From: Aurantiochytrium sp. KH105
Lineage: Eukaryota > Sar > Bigyra > Thraustochytrida > Thraustochytriidae
Direction: 5' to 3'
Length of the DNA: 64,000 nucleotides
Assembly (NCBI GenBank): GCA_003116975.1
Contig: BGKB01000242.1
Location: forward strand, 124,001-188,000
Below the pieces are notes generated by a model that worked only from the letters and a program-made list of their open reading frames with translations, was not told where the DNA came from and ran no database searches. The translations under genes were made by a program, and so were the position numbers. This document shows positions 1-9,537 of the stretch, one piece after another. Each line of letters opens with the position of its first letter. Position 1 is the first letter of the stretch.

Positions 1-654
1 ACGCAGACTGGCCCGATATTCTGCTCAACATCTCGCCCTACACGTGGGCATCCCTGGGCATCGTCATGGCTCTGAGCCTTTCCGTGCTCGGTGCGGCCTG
101 GTACGTTTTATCTTAAGTTTAGCCCTGCTTTTCATCGCGTCACTTCGTGTCGGAAAACCTCGCACAGACGAATGATTTTGACTAACGATCTCGCGGCTCA
201 TTTTGCGTGCGTGCGTGTGTGCGTGCACAGGGGTATCTGGATCACTGGCTCCACACTGGTGGGTGCTGCCGTCAAGGCGCCCCGCATCAAGTCCAAGAAC
301 TTGGTGAGTGTCATCTTTTGCGAGGCCACGGCCATTTTCGGTGTCATCATTGCCATCATTCTTCAGGGTAAGCTCTCCGATATTTCGGTGGGCGAAAACG
401 ACAAGGCGCCCTCTGCGATCTGCGCGACCCTCTTTTACTCGGGTTACTCCATCTTCTGGGCTGGCTTTGCTGTCGGCGCCACGAACCTTGCCAGTGGCAT
501 CACTGTCGGTATCTCGGGCAGTGGCTGTGCCTTGGCAGACGCCCAGGATCCTTCGCTCTTCGTCAAGATCCTCATCGTGGAGATTTTTGGTAGTGCGCTC
601 GGTATCTTTGGTCTCATTGTAGGCATCATCATGACGCAGAACGCGCAATTCTGA
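1..654 (+). CDS. VMA16: V-type proton ATPase proteolipid subunit c'' (5'-partial, one intron)
   Basis: Subunit c'' of the membrane V0 rotor of the vacuolar H+-ATPase, which carries protons across endomembranes. The frame opens at base 3 (upstream exons lie outside the window). Exon 1 ends at base 100 with donor GTACGT, the intron is 101-230 with a CTAAC branch-like site at 182-186 and acceptor CACAG, and exon 2 is 231-654. The splice joins GAAW to GIWITGS, matching the family. Family hallmarks are the [10 protein letters not shown] loop, the glutamate-bearing helix [11 protein letters not shown] (the proton-carrying Glu), and a second helix with [14 protein letters not shown]. The whole exon 2 is hydrophobic, with several membrane helices. 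It is convergent with the PIP kinase gene, and a pyrimidine-rich tract follows the stop. Identity is secure; only the N terminus is missing. Confidence 0.95.
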
Positions 655-837
655 TCAAAACACATTTCTTGTTTTCTTTTTTCTTTTTTTCCCCTTTCCC
701 CCTTTTTTTTTCTCTCACTCGTGCTCATGCGCCAGACGAAAAACGTTGCTAGTCGGCGGCGATAACCGTCAAGAATCGGCTACATTTGCCCCTTTTCAAG
801 TCGTCGGTGTGGAAAGAAGGTGAGTGGATCATGTCCA

Positions 838-1150
838 TCCTTCGCTTCTCACAAAAAATTGAAATTCATATTGGAATCATGCAAGGACATCGTCGCCGCC
901 TTGCGCAACCATCATGGGAGCAAAGATGTCCAGAATTTTCCCTGCTCTGCTTTTGGGAATCTTGCAGAAAACAACGACCGCATCAAGGTGGTCGGTCCTT
1001 GGTCAAGATCTCGAGGTCGGCAAGGGGATCGTCAAGGCCATGCGTGAGCATTTCTCGAACGAATGTGTTCATCAATGCCTGCGCGGCTCTTCAAAATCTC
1101 GCGTTTGATGATGACCGCAACTGCGTGATCCTTGGCCAAAACCTATGGTC
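838..1150 (+). pseudogene. Decayed ARM-repeat gene fragment
   Basis: Three neighbouring stretches in three different frames each encode a piece of an armadillo-type repeat. At 880-996 one frame reads CKDIVAALRNHH then DVQNFPCSAFGNLAENNDRI. At about 1008-1067 another frame reads IVKAMREHFSNE. At about 1062-1145 a third frame reads NVFINACAALQNLAFDDDRN. Read in order these follow the 'IVKAMREHPSN..VQENACGALQNLA' repeat found in many protist ARM proteins. At least two frameshifts separate the pieces and there is no long frame, so this is a relic and not a gene. Introns could in principle join the frames, but no good donor or acceptor sits at the switches. Confidence 0.75.
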
Positions 1151-1591
1151 AGACAAACAAGCTACTCACTGCAGCGTCATAGCCTCGTTGAACAAAGATA
1201 CATCCATGTACGTTCATGGATGTAAGAAAAACAAGAAAAGGCAATTGGGAGGAAGTCAACAACAAAGAGGAACAAAAAGACCAAAAAGGGTAAGGCCAGC
1301 CACGGCAGATGATCGTTGAACATCTTTGGAGTGGGTCTGCATTTCAATCGTCATTGTTACACAGCCAATGAGCGAAAGCCTTCTCCGCTGCGGAGAAACG
1401 GCTTTAACACGCTGTCAGATCCATACTATAGAAAGAGAGAGAAAGAGAGAGAGAGGAGAGAGTGTTACAAAGGAGAAAGGAGCTCTTCATGCTGTATGCA
1501 CAACATGATTCCCGCAAGACGCCTGAAGGCAAAGCGTTGTGAGAAATTCGATCAGCTGACGCGATGCCACCTCGACGCGTGAGTGGGATGA
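1151..1591. other. Intergenic region with an AG-rich tract
   Basis: Probable 3' flank of the PIP kinase gene. A purine tract of AG/AAAG units lies at about 1431-1465. No coding signal was recognised. Confidence 0.5.
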
Positions 1592-4500
1592 TCATTCGAT
1601 GGACTTGTCCATATAGTTGATGAAGCGCTTGGCATACTTGTGCGGCGGGGCAACAGAGATGCCCTCGCGAGAGTAGACGAAGGCTTTGCCAAAACGCTCA
1701 ACAACCTTGCGCGAAGTGTAAAGGGTGAAGAAATCAATAATACCCATGACGTACGTCTCCGAGCCGTCCTCGGACTTCATACCGCCCTCATCCTCTTGGA
1801 AAAACGGAATGTGGGCACTCACCCCCTCACCGTCATCTTCCGCCGCAAAACCATCCTCGTCATCATCGTCACTCACCGAGAAGCGACGACCAAACATATT
1901 GGAAGCAGAGGCGCGCGAAGTGGACGAAGGTATGCTGTGAAGCGAGCCTGCCCCAGTCTGCTGCTGCTGCTGCTGCTGCTGTTGCTGCTGCTGTTGCGAG
2001 GTGGCGCCAGAGGCTGGTTGTTTGTGAATACCGAGAAGGAGACTGTAGTCGATGAGATGCTTGTCTTCGAGAAATGCTGCGTCTCGGCGAAGCGCCTCCA
2101 TGAGTCGCGCCTTTCGCTCGGGGCCGATGCGAATCTTCTGGCCCATCTCGCGAAAGTCAACATCCTTCAAAGTTGACTTGGCCTGCTTTCGGGCGGCCTC
2201 GCCTTCCTTGCGGCCGACCCACGAGCCCTTGAGGTCGTACCGCAAATCGAGCTTGAGATCTGTGTGCAGCATGTTGGTCATGACGACAAAGTAGATCTTG
2301 TTCGCGCCAATCTTGCTGTTCTTGCTCAAGCGCACCACATGGCTGCCAACAATGCGACACAAGAGAGAGTCCGCACTTCCAGTGCGCGTCATGTGATAGT
2401 AGTACTGAGGCAAGATGCTGCGCAGCAGCTTGTGCTCTTCCTTGTGGACCGTCTTGACCATGAACTGCCCGTCAGACGTAAAGTAAAAGAAGGATCCGGA
2501 CTTGCCTTCGGACCCAAGTTCTGCCAGCGAGGAGAGGCTGCCCAGCATCAGATTACTTAGCATGTTTCCGGGCCCAATCGAGTGCACGTAGTCCTCGTTA
2601 CGAATGCCGAAGTGCTCGCGCAACTTGCAGTACACCACGGGCGCATAATCTACAAATCGGCATGAACGACCGGATCTGTCATTGTCAATGTCCTTGAGGC
2701 CGACATTTTTCGGCGACGCGTGCTTGCCAATCTTTGAACCAGCGACGAGGGTGTACTTTTCCTTGACACTAAAGTCTACCTGGTTCAAAGGCCTCGATGC
2801 CTCTGCAGCGGACCTGCCTACGGCCATTTGGATTCCTTTCATCACATTGATGACCAGATCCCAATTCTTGTGGCCAAAGAACACAGTCGAGCCCTTTTGC
2901 GCAGAGGCGAGGTACCTTCCGAGAGCGGCGTCATCGACGTGGCTGTTGTTGCCATCGTCATCGTCGTCTCCCTCGCCTTGCCCATTGGAATTGGTGCTTT
3001 GATCCCCTCGGTCGCTCGAGGCCTCCTTTGCACCATCCTTGGAGGCGCAATCTTTGACGCCCTCAGAACCGCCGGTCTTGGAACCACCTGTTGAAGACGA
3101 CGTGTGCCTGGTAAAGTTGGCGGCGCGAGACCAATCGTTGTGACGCGCACCAGCACTTGCAGTGGGACTGTTGAGTAGCGTCTCTTTGATGAGTTTCTGG
3201 TCCACCACGAAGTCGCGAGTCTTGCTTGGAATCGAGGACTCTGTGGAGGAACGCGCCTGTCGCGTCTGCACGTGGCTGTCGCCGTTCTCTTCGGAGGTAT
3301 TTGTCTCGCTCGAGGCGTTTTTGCGCACGCGGAGCTCAGCGGCGCTCCCTGAACGTCCGATGCCATATCGTGAATGAATGGTCGTATTGGGAGGAACAGC
3401 AATGTTTGGAACGCTAGAGGACGCACCGAGGCCAGCAGCCGCTTTTTTCTTTTTCGAGTTCGGGTCTTCGAGGACTGCCTGCATCTTCGCCTGGATCGTC
3501 AGCAGGATGCTCATGAGGCGATCGTCTAACGGCATGTCTTCTGGAATGGCGGTTCCGTTCCTGCCACTGCTTTCCGCAGACGACATCGACGACATCGGTA
3601 AGGGGTGCACGGCCTTTTCGTTGATTGGTCTGATGAAGCCTGTACTCGGTCCGCTCAAGCCCGAGACCTCGCTACTCTTCAGTCGAGTCGTCGCAGCAGC
3701 ATCGTATGAGTCCGTCTCGTGCAAGGCCTCATCGTCATCGTCGTCGCCATCGTCATCGTCATCTTCACCTGATTCCCACTCCGTAACAACCTCGTCGGAG
3801 AGAATGGTGCTCACGCTTGCGTCATCGCGCGCAAGGTGAGCTTGAGGAGCCGTGAGCGGGACATTTTCAAGGCCCGTTACTTGTGACGCCGCGGCGCGTG
3901 CAGCGTTTGTATCTTCAATTCCCGCGCTCGCCATTCCCACAGAGATGGCATCGAGAAGCTGAATAGCCTCATTGACATCAAGCATGACGCTCTTGCACAC
4001 ACGACGGTACCGGCGCACTCGACTCTGTCCTTCCTTGATGATATTATTCTGGCCGACGGTAAAGAGGTCCGAACCCCGTAGACTGGCGACGAATTCAGGA
4101 TGCTGCTTCATTCCGCGCTTGTACTCGTCGAGTGTGATCATGCCGTCGTTGTTGCGATCGAGCTGGTTGAACATTTTTCTGATTTTGCTTTTATCAAGCG
4201 TTGCAATGTTAACACTGCCCATAATTCCACTGTAAATGCGCATAATGGAGTCGACGGTGATCTCCAATTCGCCGAGCGTGATCTCGCCCGAGCTGTCAAT
4301 GTCAGTCATGGCAAAGGCGAACTCCAGCTTTTCGTCGACGGACCCCTTGACCAGCACACCAAGACCGATGGCGAACTCTTCAAAGGTAATGTATCCAGTC
4401 TGCGACTTGTTAAAGACGGAGAAGAGCCGCTGGCACAGGATGCTATCCTGCACCATGCCTAGGATTCCCATGCTCTGTCTGAAGCCGTGCTGCCCGAGCG

Positions 4501-4672
4501 TGCCATCCTTGTCTGCGATTTGCTGGAACTGCTGGAAGAGTTTGCGGATCTCCTTCGACTTGAAGCGCGTGGCCATCTCCACCTGCCGCACGGTCGCCTC
4601 TGTGAGCCGCGTCGACGCCAGGCGGAGTCGCAAGGACTTCTTGTTGGTGATGCTGCCCATCATGGACGCCAT
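1592..4672 (-). CDS. EF-hand / phosphatidylinositol phosphate kinase fusion protein
   Basis: A 1026-residue lipid kinase with an N-terminal calcium-sensor region. The start is placed at 4672 (MASMMGS), because the open frame further upstream to 4888 is low-complexity. Residues about 40-200 hold EF-hands. Two loops are canonical (residues 124-135, DIDSSGEITLGE; 172-183, DRNNDGMITLDE) and two earlier ones are degenerate. The middle is acidic and Ser-rich. The PIPK catalytic domain covers about 610-1026, with G-loop GKSGSFF, lysine in FMVKTV, YDLKGSWVGR, HLIDYSLLLGI, IIDFF and the end YAKRF. A poly-Gln run (CTG repeats at about 1960-1998) sits in an insert before the last part. PIPKs phosphorylate PtdInsP to PtdInsP2; whether this is type I or II cannot be told here. 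The calcium link is inferred from the fusion. Confidence 0.93.
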   Translation of the reverse strand: MASMMGSITNKKSLRLRLASTRLTEATVRQVEMATRFKSKEIRKLFQQFQQIADKDGTLGQHGFRQSMGILGMVQDSILCQRLFSVFNKSQTGYITFEEFAIGLGVLVKGSVDEKLEFAFAMTDIDSSGEITLGELEITVDSIMRIYSGIMGSVNIATLDKSKIRKMFNQLDRNNDGMITLDEYKRGMKQHPEFVASLRGSDLFTVGQNNIIKEGQSRVRRYRRVCKSVMLDVNEAIQLLDAISVGMASAGIEDTNAARAAASQVTGLENVPLTAPQAHLARDDASVSTILSDEVVTEWESGEDDDDDGDDDDDEALHETDSYDAAATTRLKSSEVSGLSGPSTGFIRPINEKAVHPLPMSSMSSAESSGRNGTAIPEDMPLDDRLMSILLTIQAKMQAVLEDPNSKKKKAAAGLGASSSVPNIAVPPNTTIHSRYGIGRSGSAAELRVRKNASSETNTSEENGDSHVQTRQARSSTESSIPSKTRDFVVDQKLIKETLLNSPTASAGARHNDWSRAANFTRHTSSSTGGSKTGGSEGVKDCASKDGAKEASSDRGDQSTNSNGQGEGDDDDDGNNSHVDDAALGRYLASAQKGSTVFFGHKNWDLVINVMKGIQMAVGRSAAEASRPLNQVDFSVKEKYTLVAGSKIGKHASPKNVGLKDIDNDRSGRSCRFVDYAPVVYCKLREHFGIRNEDYVHSIGPGNMLSNLMLGSLSSLAELGSEGKSGSFFYFTSDGQFMVKTVHKEEHKLLRSILPQYYYHMTRTGSADSLLCRIVGSHVVRLSKNSKIGANKIYFVVMTNMLHTDLKLDLRYDLKGSWVGRKEGEAARKQAKSTLKDVDFREMGQKIRIGPERKARLMEALRRDAAFLEDKHLIDYSLLLGIHKQPASGATSQQQQQQQQQQQQQTGAGSLHSIPSSTSRASASNMFGRRFSVSDDDDEDGFAAEDDGEGVSAHIPFFQEDEGGMKSEDGSETYVMGIIDFFTLYTSRKVVERFGKAFVYSREGISVAPPHKYAKRFINYMDKSIE

Positions 4673-6127
4673 CCTGGCCGAGCCTGTCCTCGATCCCGTC
4701 GCCGTGTACGCGTACGCGCGCGCGAGAGAGAGAGAAAGAGAAGGAGAGAAAGAGAGCGGCGGGCGGCGATTAAAGTGGGCGCCCGCGGCGGCCTCGCGAC
4801 TCCGTCCGCCGCGCAGCCGCGCAGCCGCGACGAGGAGGTTCTGTGAGCAGCAGCTCGTTCGTTCGAGCGTTTCGGCCGTCGCACACACCCCGCACCGGAC
4901 CCGGCGACAGCTCCAGACTAGCAGAATTTAATGTGCGACGGGTCCGGTGCGAGGTGCGGAGGGCGGGCAGACCCTGTGGACCTACGAGAGGCCGCGCCTC
5001 CTTCGACCCCGACGCCGAGCCGCGCCTCGCGACGATGGACGCGTGGAGGGAGGCCGGGCCGCGCCCGAGAGTTGCGTTGCAATCGGGAAGGACAAGAAGC
5101 GAGCTTTTGTCAAGTCTTTGCGAGAAGATCAACGCAGGATTGTAGAGTTTTCGTGTGTGGCGCGAATCTCGAGCAGAATTCTGGTTCCAGTGCCGCTGCT
5201 CAGCTGATCGAAGTCGCTATGCTCGTCTTTGCTTTTCTTTTTTCTCCAATTTGCTTAGCCTGCATTGGAGAGATTGTGCGCAGATCTGCTAGCCTGGGAA
5301 GTTGCTTAACTGCTGATTCAACGAGACTTCGAAGGCCCAGTCATCGTGCTGTAGAAGCGGTGACTGAAGCTATCGTAAGTCATTGCAGCACACTATCCTT
5401 CTTGAGGCAAATTTTCGGTGCTGTTCTTCCCTAAATTCTTGCACAATCCCGCCCGGCTTTGGAGAACTTGACTCCTTGGTGGTGTGCAAGATGAAGGCAT
5501 GATGCACCGTGTGGTTTGATGCGGTGAGCTGCAAGACGCAAGAACGCCGCCTCTAACTTTTTACAATCTTGGTGCACTTCATGACATACCAACGGTTTCT
5601 GCGACGAAGATGAAATACGACGCTTCGACAGCTTCTCGATCGCCATGAGTTGTGCGTGCATATCCTGACTGCAATCCATCCAAGAAGCCCACCGTCAATC
5701 GTGTCGAGGCCGCGAGAAGATGATCGATCGATCGATCGATCAATCGATCACGCGCTGGCTTCTCGCGGCGCCAGAACGTACTAGTCGCGGACAGTAGTCG
5801 GCGTGGCTGTAGCTGCAGCTGCAGAGAGCTAGAACTGTTGCAACAAATGCAACTGCTTCTGCTGCAGACAACAGCAACTGCAGCGAGAGATTCACGCAAG
5901 ATCCGGCCGATTGTGTTTTCATCGGGACACGAAAACAAGGGTTGGTTCGAGGCTCACAGGGCTGGTCGCCTCTCACCCAATCTTGCTTCGATCCTCACGA
6001 GCTCGGTGAGCGAGTCCTGGCGGCGGCTGCGCGCGCTCTCGCAGCCAACAGACCGGCGACGACGAAGGGGCGAGCGGGATTGGGGGAAGGCTGTGAGCGA
6101 GAGAGCAGGCGAGAAAGCAGCGGCGCC
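4673..6127. promoter_or_regulatory. Divergent intergenic region between PIP kinase and MFS transporter
   Basis: This 1.45 kb separates two divergent genes and should hold both promoters. It contains a purine tract near 4724-4757 (a CT-rich leader on the PIPK strand) and a GATC tetranucleotide run at 5721-5750. No further gene was recognised. Confidence 0.45.
5721..5750. repeat. GATC tetranucleotide microsatellite
   Basis: About seven near-perfect GATC units with one substitution, in a divergent promoter region. Confidence 0.85.
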
Positions 6128-7729
6128 ATGACGGGGAACTCGAATGCGGCGGTGCCGCTTCTGCGTGACCCGGACGCCTTTGACGACTGCGGCAACTCGT
6201 CCGATGCTAGAGACGAGAAAAGAGCTGACCGCGCTGCAAAGGTGGAGCGGTACTACGTTCTGACCGTCTTTTCTCTCTTTGCATTTGCGCAGGGTGTCTT
6301 GTGGCTCACGTTTTCCAGCATCGACCACACGCGGCTGCAAGAATACTACGTCGATGACTTTGACTTTGCTACCGTGGCTCTGCTCTTAAATTGGGGCCCT
6401 ATCATCGGCATTGTGTCCTTTCCCTTTTCCCTGTGGATCATGAAGAGGCCCGATGGATTCCACGAGGCCTGTGTCTGTGGCATGGCACTCTGCGTCGGCG
6501 GTGCGCTGGTTCGTTTGATTCCAACGATTGTGGGGCCGGCGCTTCGTAAGAGCAGCTTTGCTCTCGCCTTTCTACACATTGGACAGATCCTCAACGCCGC
6601 AGGAGGTCCCCTGTGCATGGCGACGACCTCGCGACTGTCCTCCATTTGGTTTCCGGAGGAACAGCGGACATTTTCAACCGCAATCGCCATTGCTGCAAAC
6701 CCGGTCGGAACAAATCTAGCCTTCATCCTTGGACCGTATGTGACGCAAGCGGGCGGCGTCGGGGCCCTCTTGTACCTCGGTCTTGTGTTCACGTTGCTCC
6801 CTGCAATTCTTGCGCTCGTACACCTGCCGCGATGGCCTAGCCATGCAAAGCGTGAGCTCCCCGCGCCAATTATCGTGCGTGTTCAAGGGCTTGCGACGCC
6901 GGACTTGCTTGGCTCGCAAGGCCATCGAGCTCGCACTGCAAGCTTGGGTGAAGCTTCTGACGCTGATGCCGACGAAGGGGCAGCCCCCGAGACAGACGCC
7001 GAGGTCGATCCTCAGCTGGATTCTGCCTCGTTGGCGTCCGAGGACAGCTACGTGGTACCTCCTGAATTAGACGAGCAGGACTCTATCAAGCTTATGCTCT
7101 CAAGCAGAGACTTCATGCTTACAGTCCTATGCGGCGGCTGCATCTCGGGCATTGCGACAGCCTGGCAGACCATGCTTCAAGCCATCTTGCGGGATAACTT
7201 TGACGAAAGGACCATTGGGTGGATTGGATGCTTTAACGGCTTTGCGGCGAATCTTGGCAATATTGTAGCAGGCTTTTTGAGTCAGCGCGACAGGATTCAG
7301 ACCGAGCTCGTGATTGGTCTGGGCTTGCAGATTTGTGCACTAGGACTCTTTGTTGACGCGGCGAAGCATGGCACCTTTGTAGGCGTGTTCATGGCGGTCT
7401 TGGGAACAGGTCTCACGTACGGGCTCTGCAACCCTCTCTTTTACGAGCTTTCGGCCAAGCTCATCTTTCCTGTCAACGAAGGCGTCTCCATCAGTGTTCT
7501 GGTCCTCTTACTCAATATTTTCGCCTGCGCGCTCACGTCCGCCGCGCCGCATATCGGTCCCACCAGCATCACGGGCGTCTTTATCACGGCGCTAATTATC
7601 GTCGACCTCATCATGTTCCTTGTCGTCGACGGCGACGCCGCGGCCACCACGCCCGCCATCAAGCCCCCGGAAGCTCCAGCCCGCGAGGAGGATTCGCCGC
7701 CCACCACGCCTGCGCTCCTTGTCGCATAA
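6128..7729 (+). CDS. Major facilitator superfamily transporter, SLC49 (FLVCR/DIRC2)-like
   Basis: A 533-residue polytopic membrane protein. The start at 6128 follows GCGGCGCC and precedes a short charged leader before the first helix (YYVLTVFSLFAFAQGVLW); the open frame upstream is GC-biased and unconserved. There are about 12 hydrophobic helices in two halves, separated by an acidic cytoplasmic loop at roughly residues 240-320. The segment around residue 165, GGPLCMATTSRLSSIWFPEE then RTFSTAIAIAANPVG, resembles the FLVCR/DIRC2 (SLC49) group, which includes heme, choline and vitamin transporters. The substrate cannot be deduced. The next gene on the same strand begins about 107 bases downstream, which is unusually close. 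Confidence 0.85.
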   Translation: MTGNSNAAVPLLRDPDAFDDCGNSSDARDEKRADRAAKVERYYVLTVFSLFAFAQGVLWLTFSSIDHTRLQEYYVDDFDFATVALLLNWGPIIGIVSFPFSLWIMKRPDGFHEACVCGMALCVGGALVRLIPTIVGPALRKSSFALAFLHIGQILNAAGGPLCMATTSRLSSIWFPEEQRTFSTAIAIAANPVGTNLAFILGPYVTQAGGVGALLYLGLVFTLLPAILALVHLPRWPSHAKRELPAPIIVRVQGLATPDLLGSQGHRARTASLGEASDADADEGAAPETDAEVDPQLDSASLASEDSYVVPPELDEQDSIKLMLSSRDFMLTVLCGGCISGIATAWQTMLQAILRDNFDERTIGWIGCFNGFAANLGNIVAGFLSQRDRIQTELVIGLGLQICALGLFVDAAKHGTFVGVFMAVLGTGLTYGLCNPLFYELSAKLIFPVNEGVSISVLVLLLNIFACALTSAAPHIGPTSITGVFITALIIVDLIMFLVVDGDAAATTPAIKPPEAPAREEDSPPTTPALLVA

Positions 7730-7836
7730 AATAAAGTCACTCTTGACTGGGCCCTTGCAGCACAAGCGACAATGACTTACGACGAGCAGCTGCAAAGCCC
7801 GATTGTGCAACACAGGGTTTGTGAGCGCGAGGGGTG

Positions 7837-9286
7837 ATGGCCACGGCGGGGGTGGGGGCTGCGGCAGCGACGCTGCGCGCATGGGGCGCGCGCGTTGCGA
7901 AACTCGAGACCTTTGAGTCTCCCGACGGCAAGATCGCGCTGCTTAAGCTGACCACGTCGGATGGCATCGAAGGTAAGTCGGGTCAGGCAGGTTAGGTCCC
8001 CGCGTACGGCAGCAAAGGTGCAGCGTCGCGAGGGCGCGCCTGCAGCACATGCCTACAAAAGAGACGACATAATGATTTATGGAAAATGTACCTGACGGGC
8101 GTCTCTCGGTTCTCGCGAACTCTTAAAAGGATGGGGCCAGTTCGGGAACAAGGACGTCGACCTGACGGTTGAGATATTTCATCGTCGCGTGGCACCTGCC
8201 GCCATGGGCGCTCTTGTGCGAGACCCTGCTGCTTTGGTGGAAAGGATTGTCGGGTTCGAACTCAATTACAAACAGCTCGGTGTACAATTGAGCAAAGCTT
8301 TGGCAGGTCTCGACGCAGCCGTCTGGGACGCATGCGGAAAGTTTGCACAGTGTACCGTGTGTGAGCTGCTCTGTGCAAGGCCTCTCAGTGCCTTTCCCGT
8401 TTACGCATCGAGCATCTCGCGCAAGATTGCACCACAAGATCTCGCAGATGAAATGGCGCGCCTCAAGCAAACGCACGGCGTCCGTGCCTTCAAGGTCAAG
8501 GCCGGCAAACGCATGCAGGGTCTCCTTGCACGCGGGCAAGACCCGAAATCGAAGCAAGAGGACCAGTGGCCCGGCCGCACCGCTGCTGTCTTGCGCGCGG
8601 TGCGAGAGGCAGTTGGGCCCGAATGCGAGCTCATGGTCGATGCAAACGGCGCGTATCCGTCGCCCGCCACGGATAGCACGGATGGCGCATTCGTGGATGG
8701 AGTCTGCAAGATGCTGCGCGAATATGGCGTTTCGTTTTTCGAAGAACCCTTTTTCTGGTGCGATTACGATGCATATCGCCATTTGCGTGACCGTGAAGGC
8801 CGCGCGGGGCTTCCTGTGGCTGGAGGCGAGCAGGAATTTCGCATGGATGTGTGGCGCGCTGGCTTGCCTCTCGATATTTACCAGCCTGACTTTGGCTACG
8901 CTGGCGGACCATCTTCCATCTTGCAGATTGCACAATTTGCACGGCGGGATGGTCGAAGGTTCGTGCCGCACTCTCCACAGGGCGACTTGCACGTGGTGTA
9001 CGCTCTTCATGTCGCCAGTGCGCTTTCCGATCCGCAACTGGATCGCATTGAGCTCGCCTGCGTGGATGATGGATTGTGTCAAGTCTTCATCGACACGAAC
9101 GGAACAGTCACGTCAATGCCTCAAATTACGGGCACGCCTCTCCGCTTAAAACATGGTCATTTGGATCTTGAGCCTCAATGTCATGGCTGGGGAGTCGAGA
9201 TCGATCCCGTCTGGCTGCGCGCGGACGGCGTCAAGAGCCGCGTCTTTGACGCTAAAGAGGCCACTTCAAAACGGAGCAACTTATGA
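7837..9286 (+). CDS. Mandelate racemase / muconate lactonizing enzyme family protein (one intron)
   Basis: Enolase-superfamily enzyme, 430 residues after splicing. Exon 1 is 7837-7972 (MATAGVG to GIE), the intron is 7973-8129 (GTAAGT donor, AAAAG acceptor), and exon 2 is 8130-9286. The splice restores the family's 'TTSDGIEGWGQFG' capping-domain motif. Catalytic positions are all present: KxK in FKVKAGK (about K167 and K169), metal ligands in MVDANG (D216), FFEEPF (E250) and GGEQ (E279), then D299 in QPDFGYAGG and H326 in VPHSPQG. This lysine pair plus His-Asp dyad fits the mandelate racemase subgroup, which includes many sugar-acid dehydratases, acting by Mg-assisted proton abstraction. The substrate is unknown. 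It lies just downstream of a transporter on the same strand. Confidence 0.92.
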
Positions 9287-9537
9287 GAGACTGAAATTCC
9301 ATTTGTTGCTTCTTTTTTTTGTTTGGAATTCTCAAAGCGGACCAAAGGGGAAACCAGGCAACAGCACAAAGGATATCATTCTGCGAGAGTGAGGGCAGGG
9401 ATCACAGATTGTGCAAAAGAAAATTGTTTGAGGGCTACAATTCACGTTCTCTTTTTTTCCTTTCTTTTTTCTTTCCAAAAATTGTTGTCGTTGTTGTTGT
9501 GGCTGTTGTGATTTGTGATTCTTATCCTGTAAAAGGG

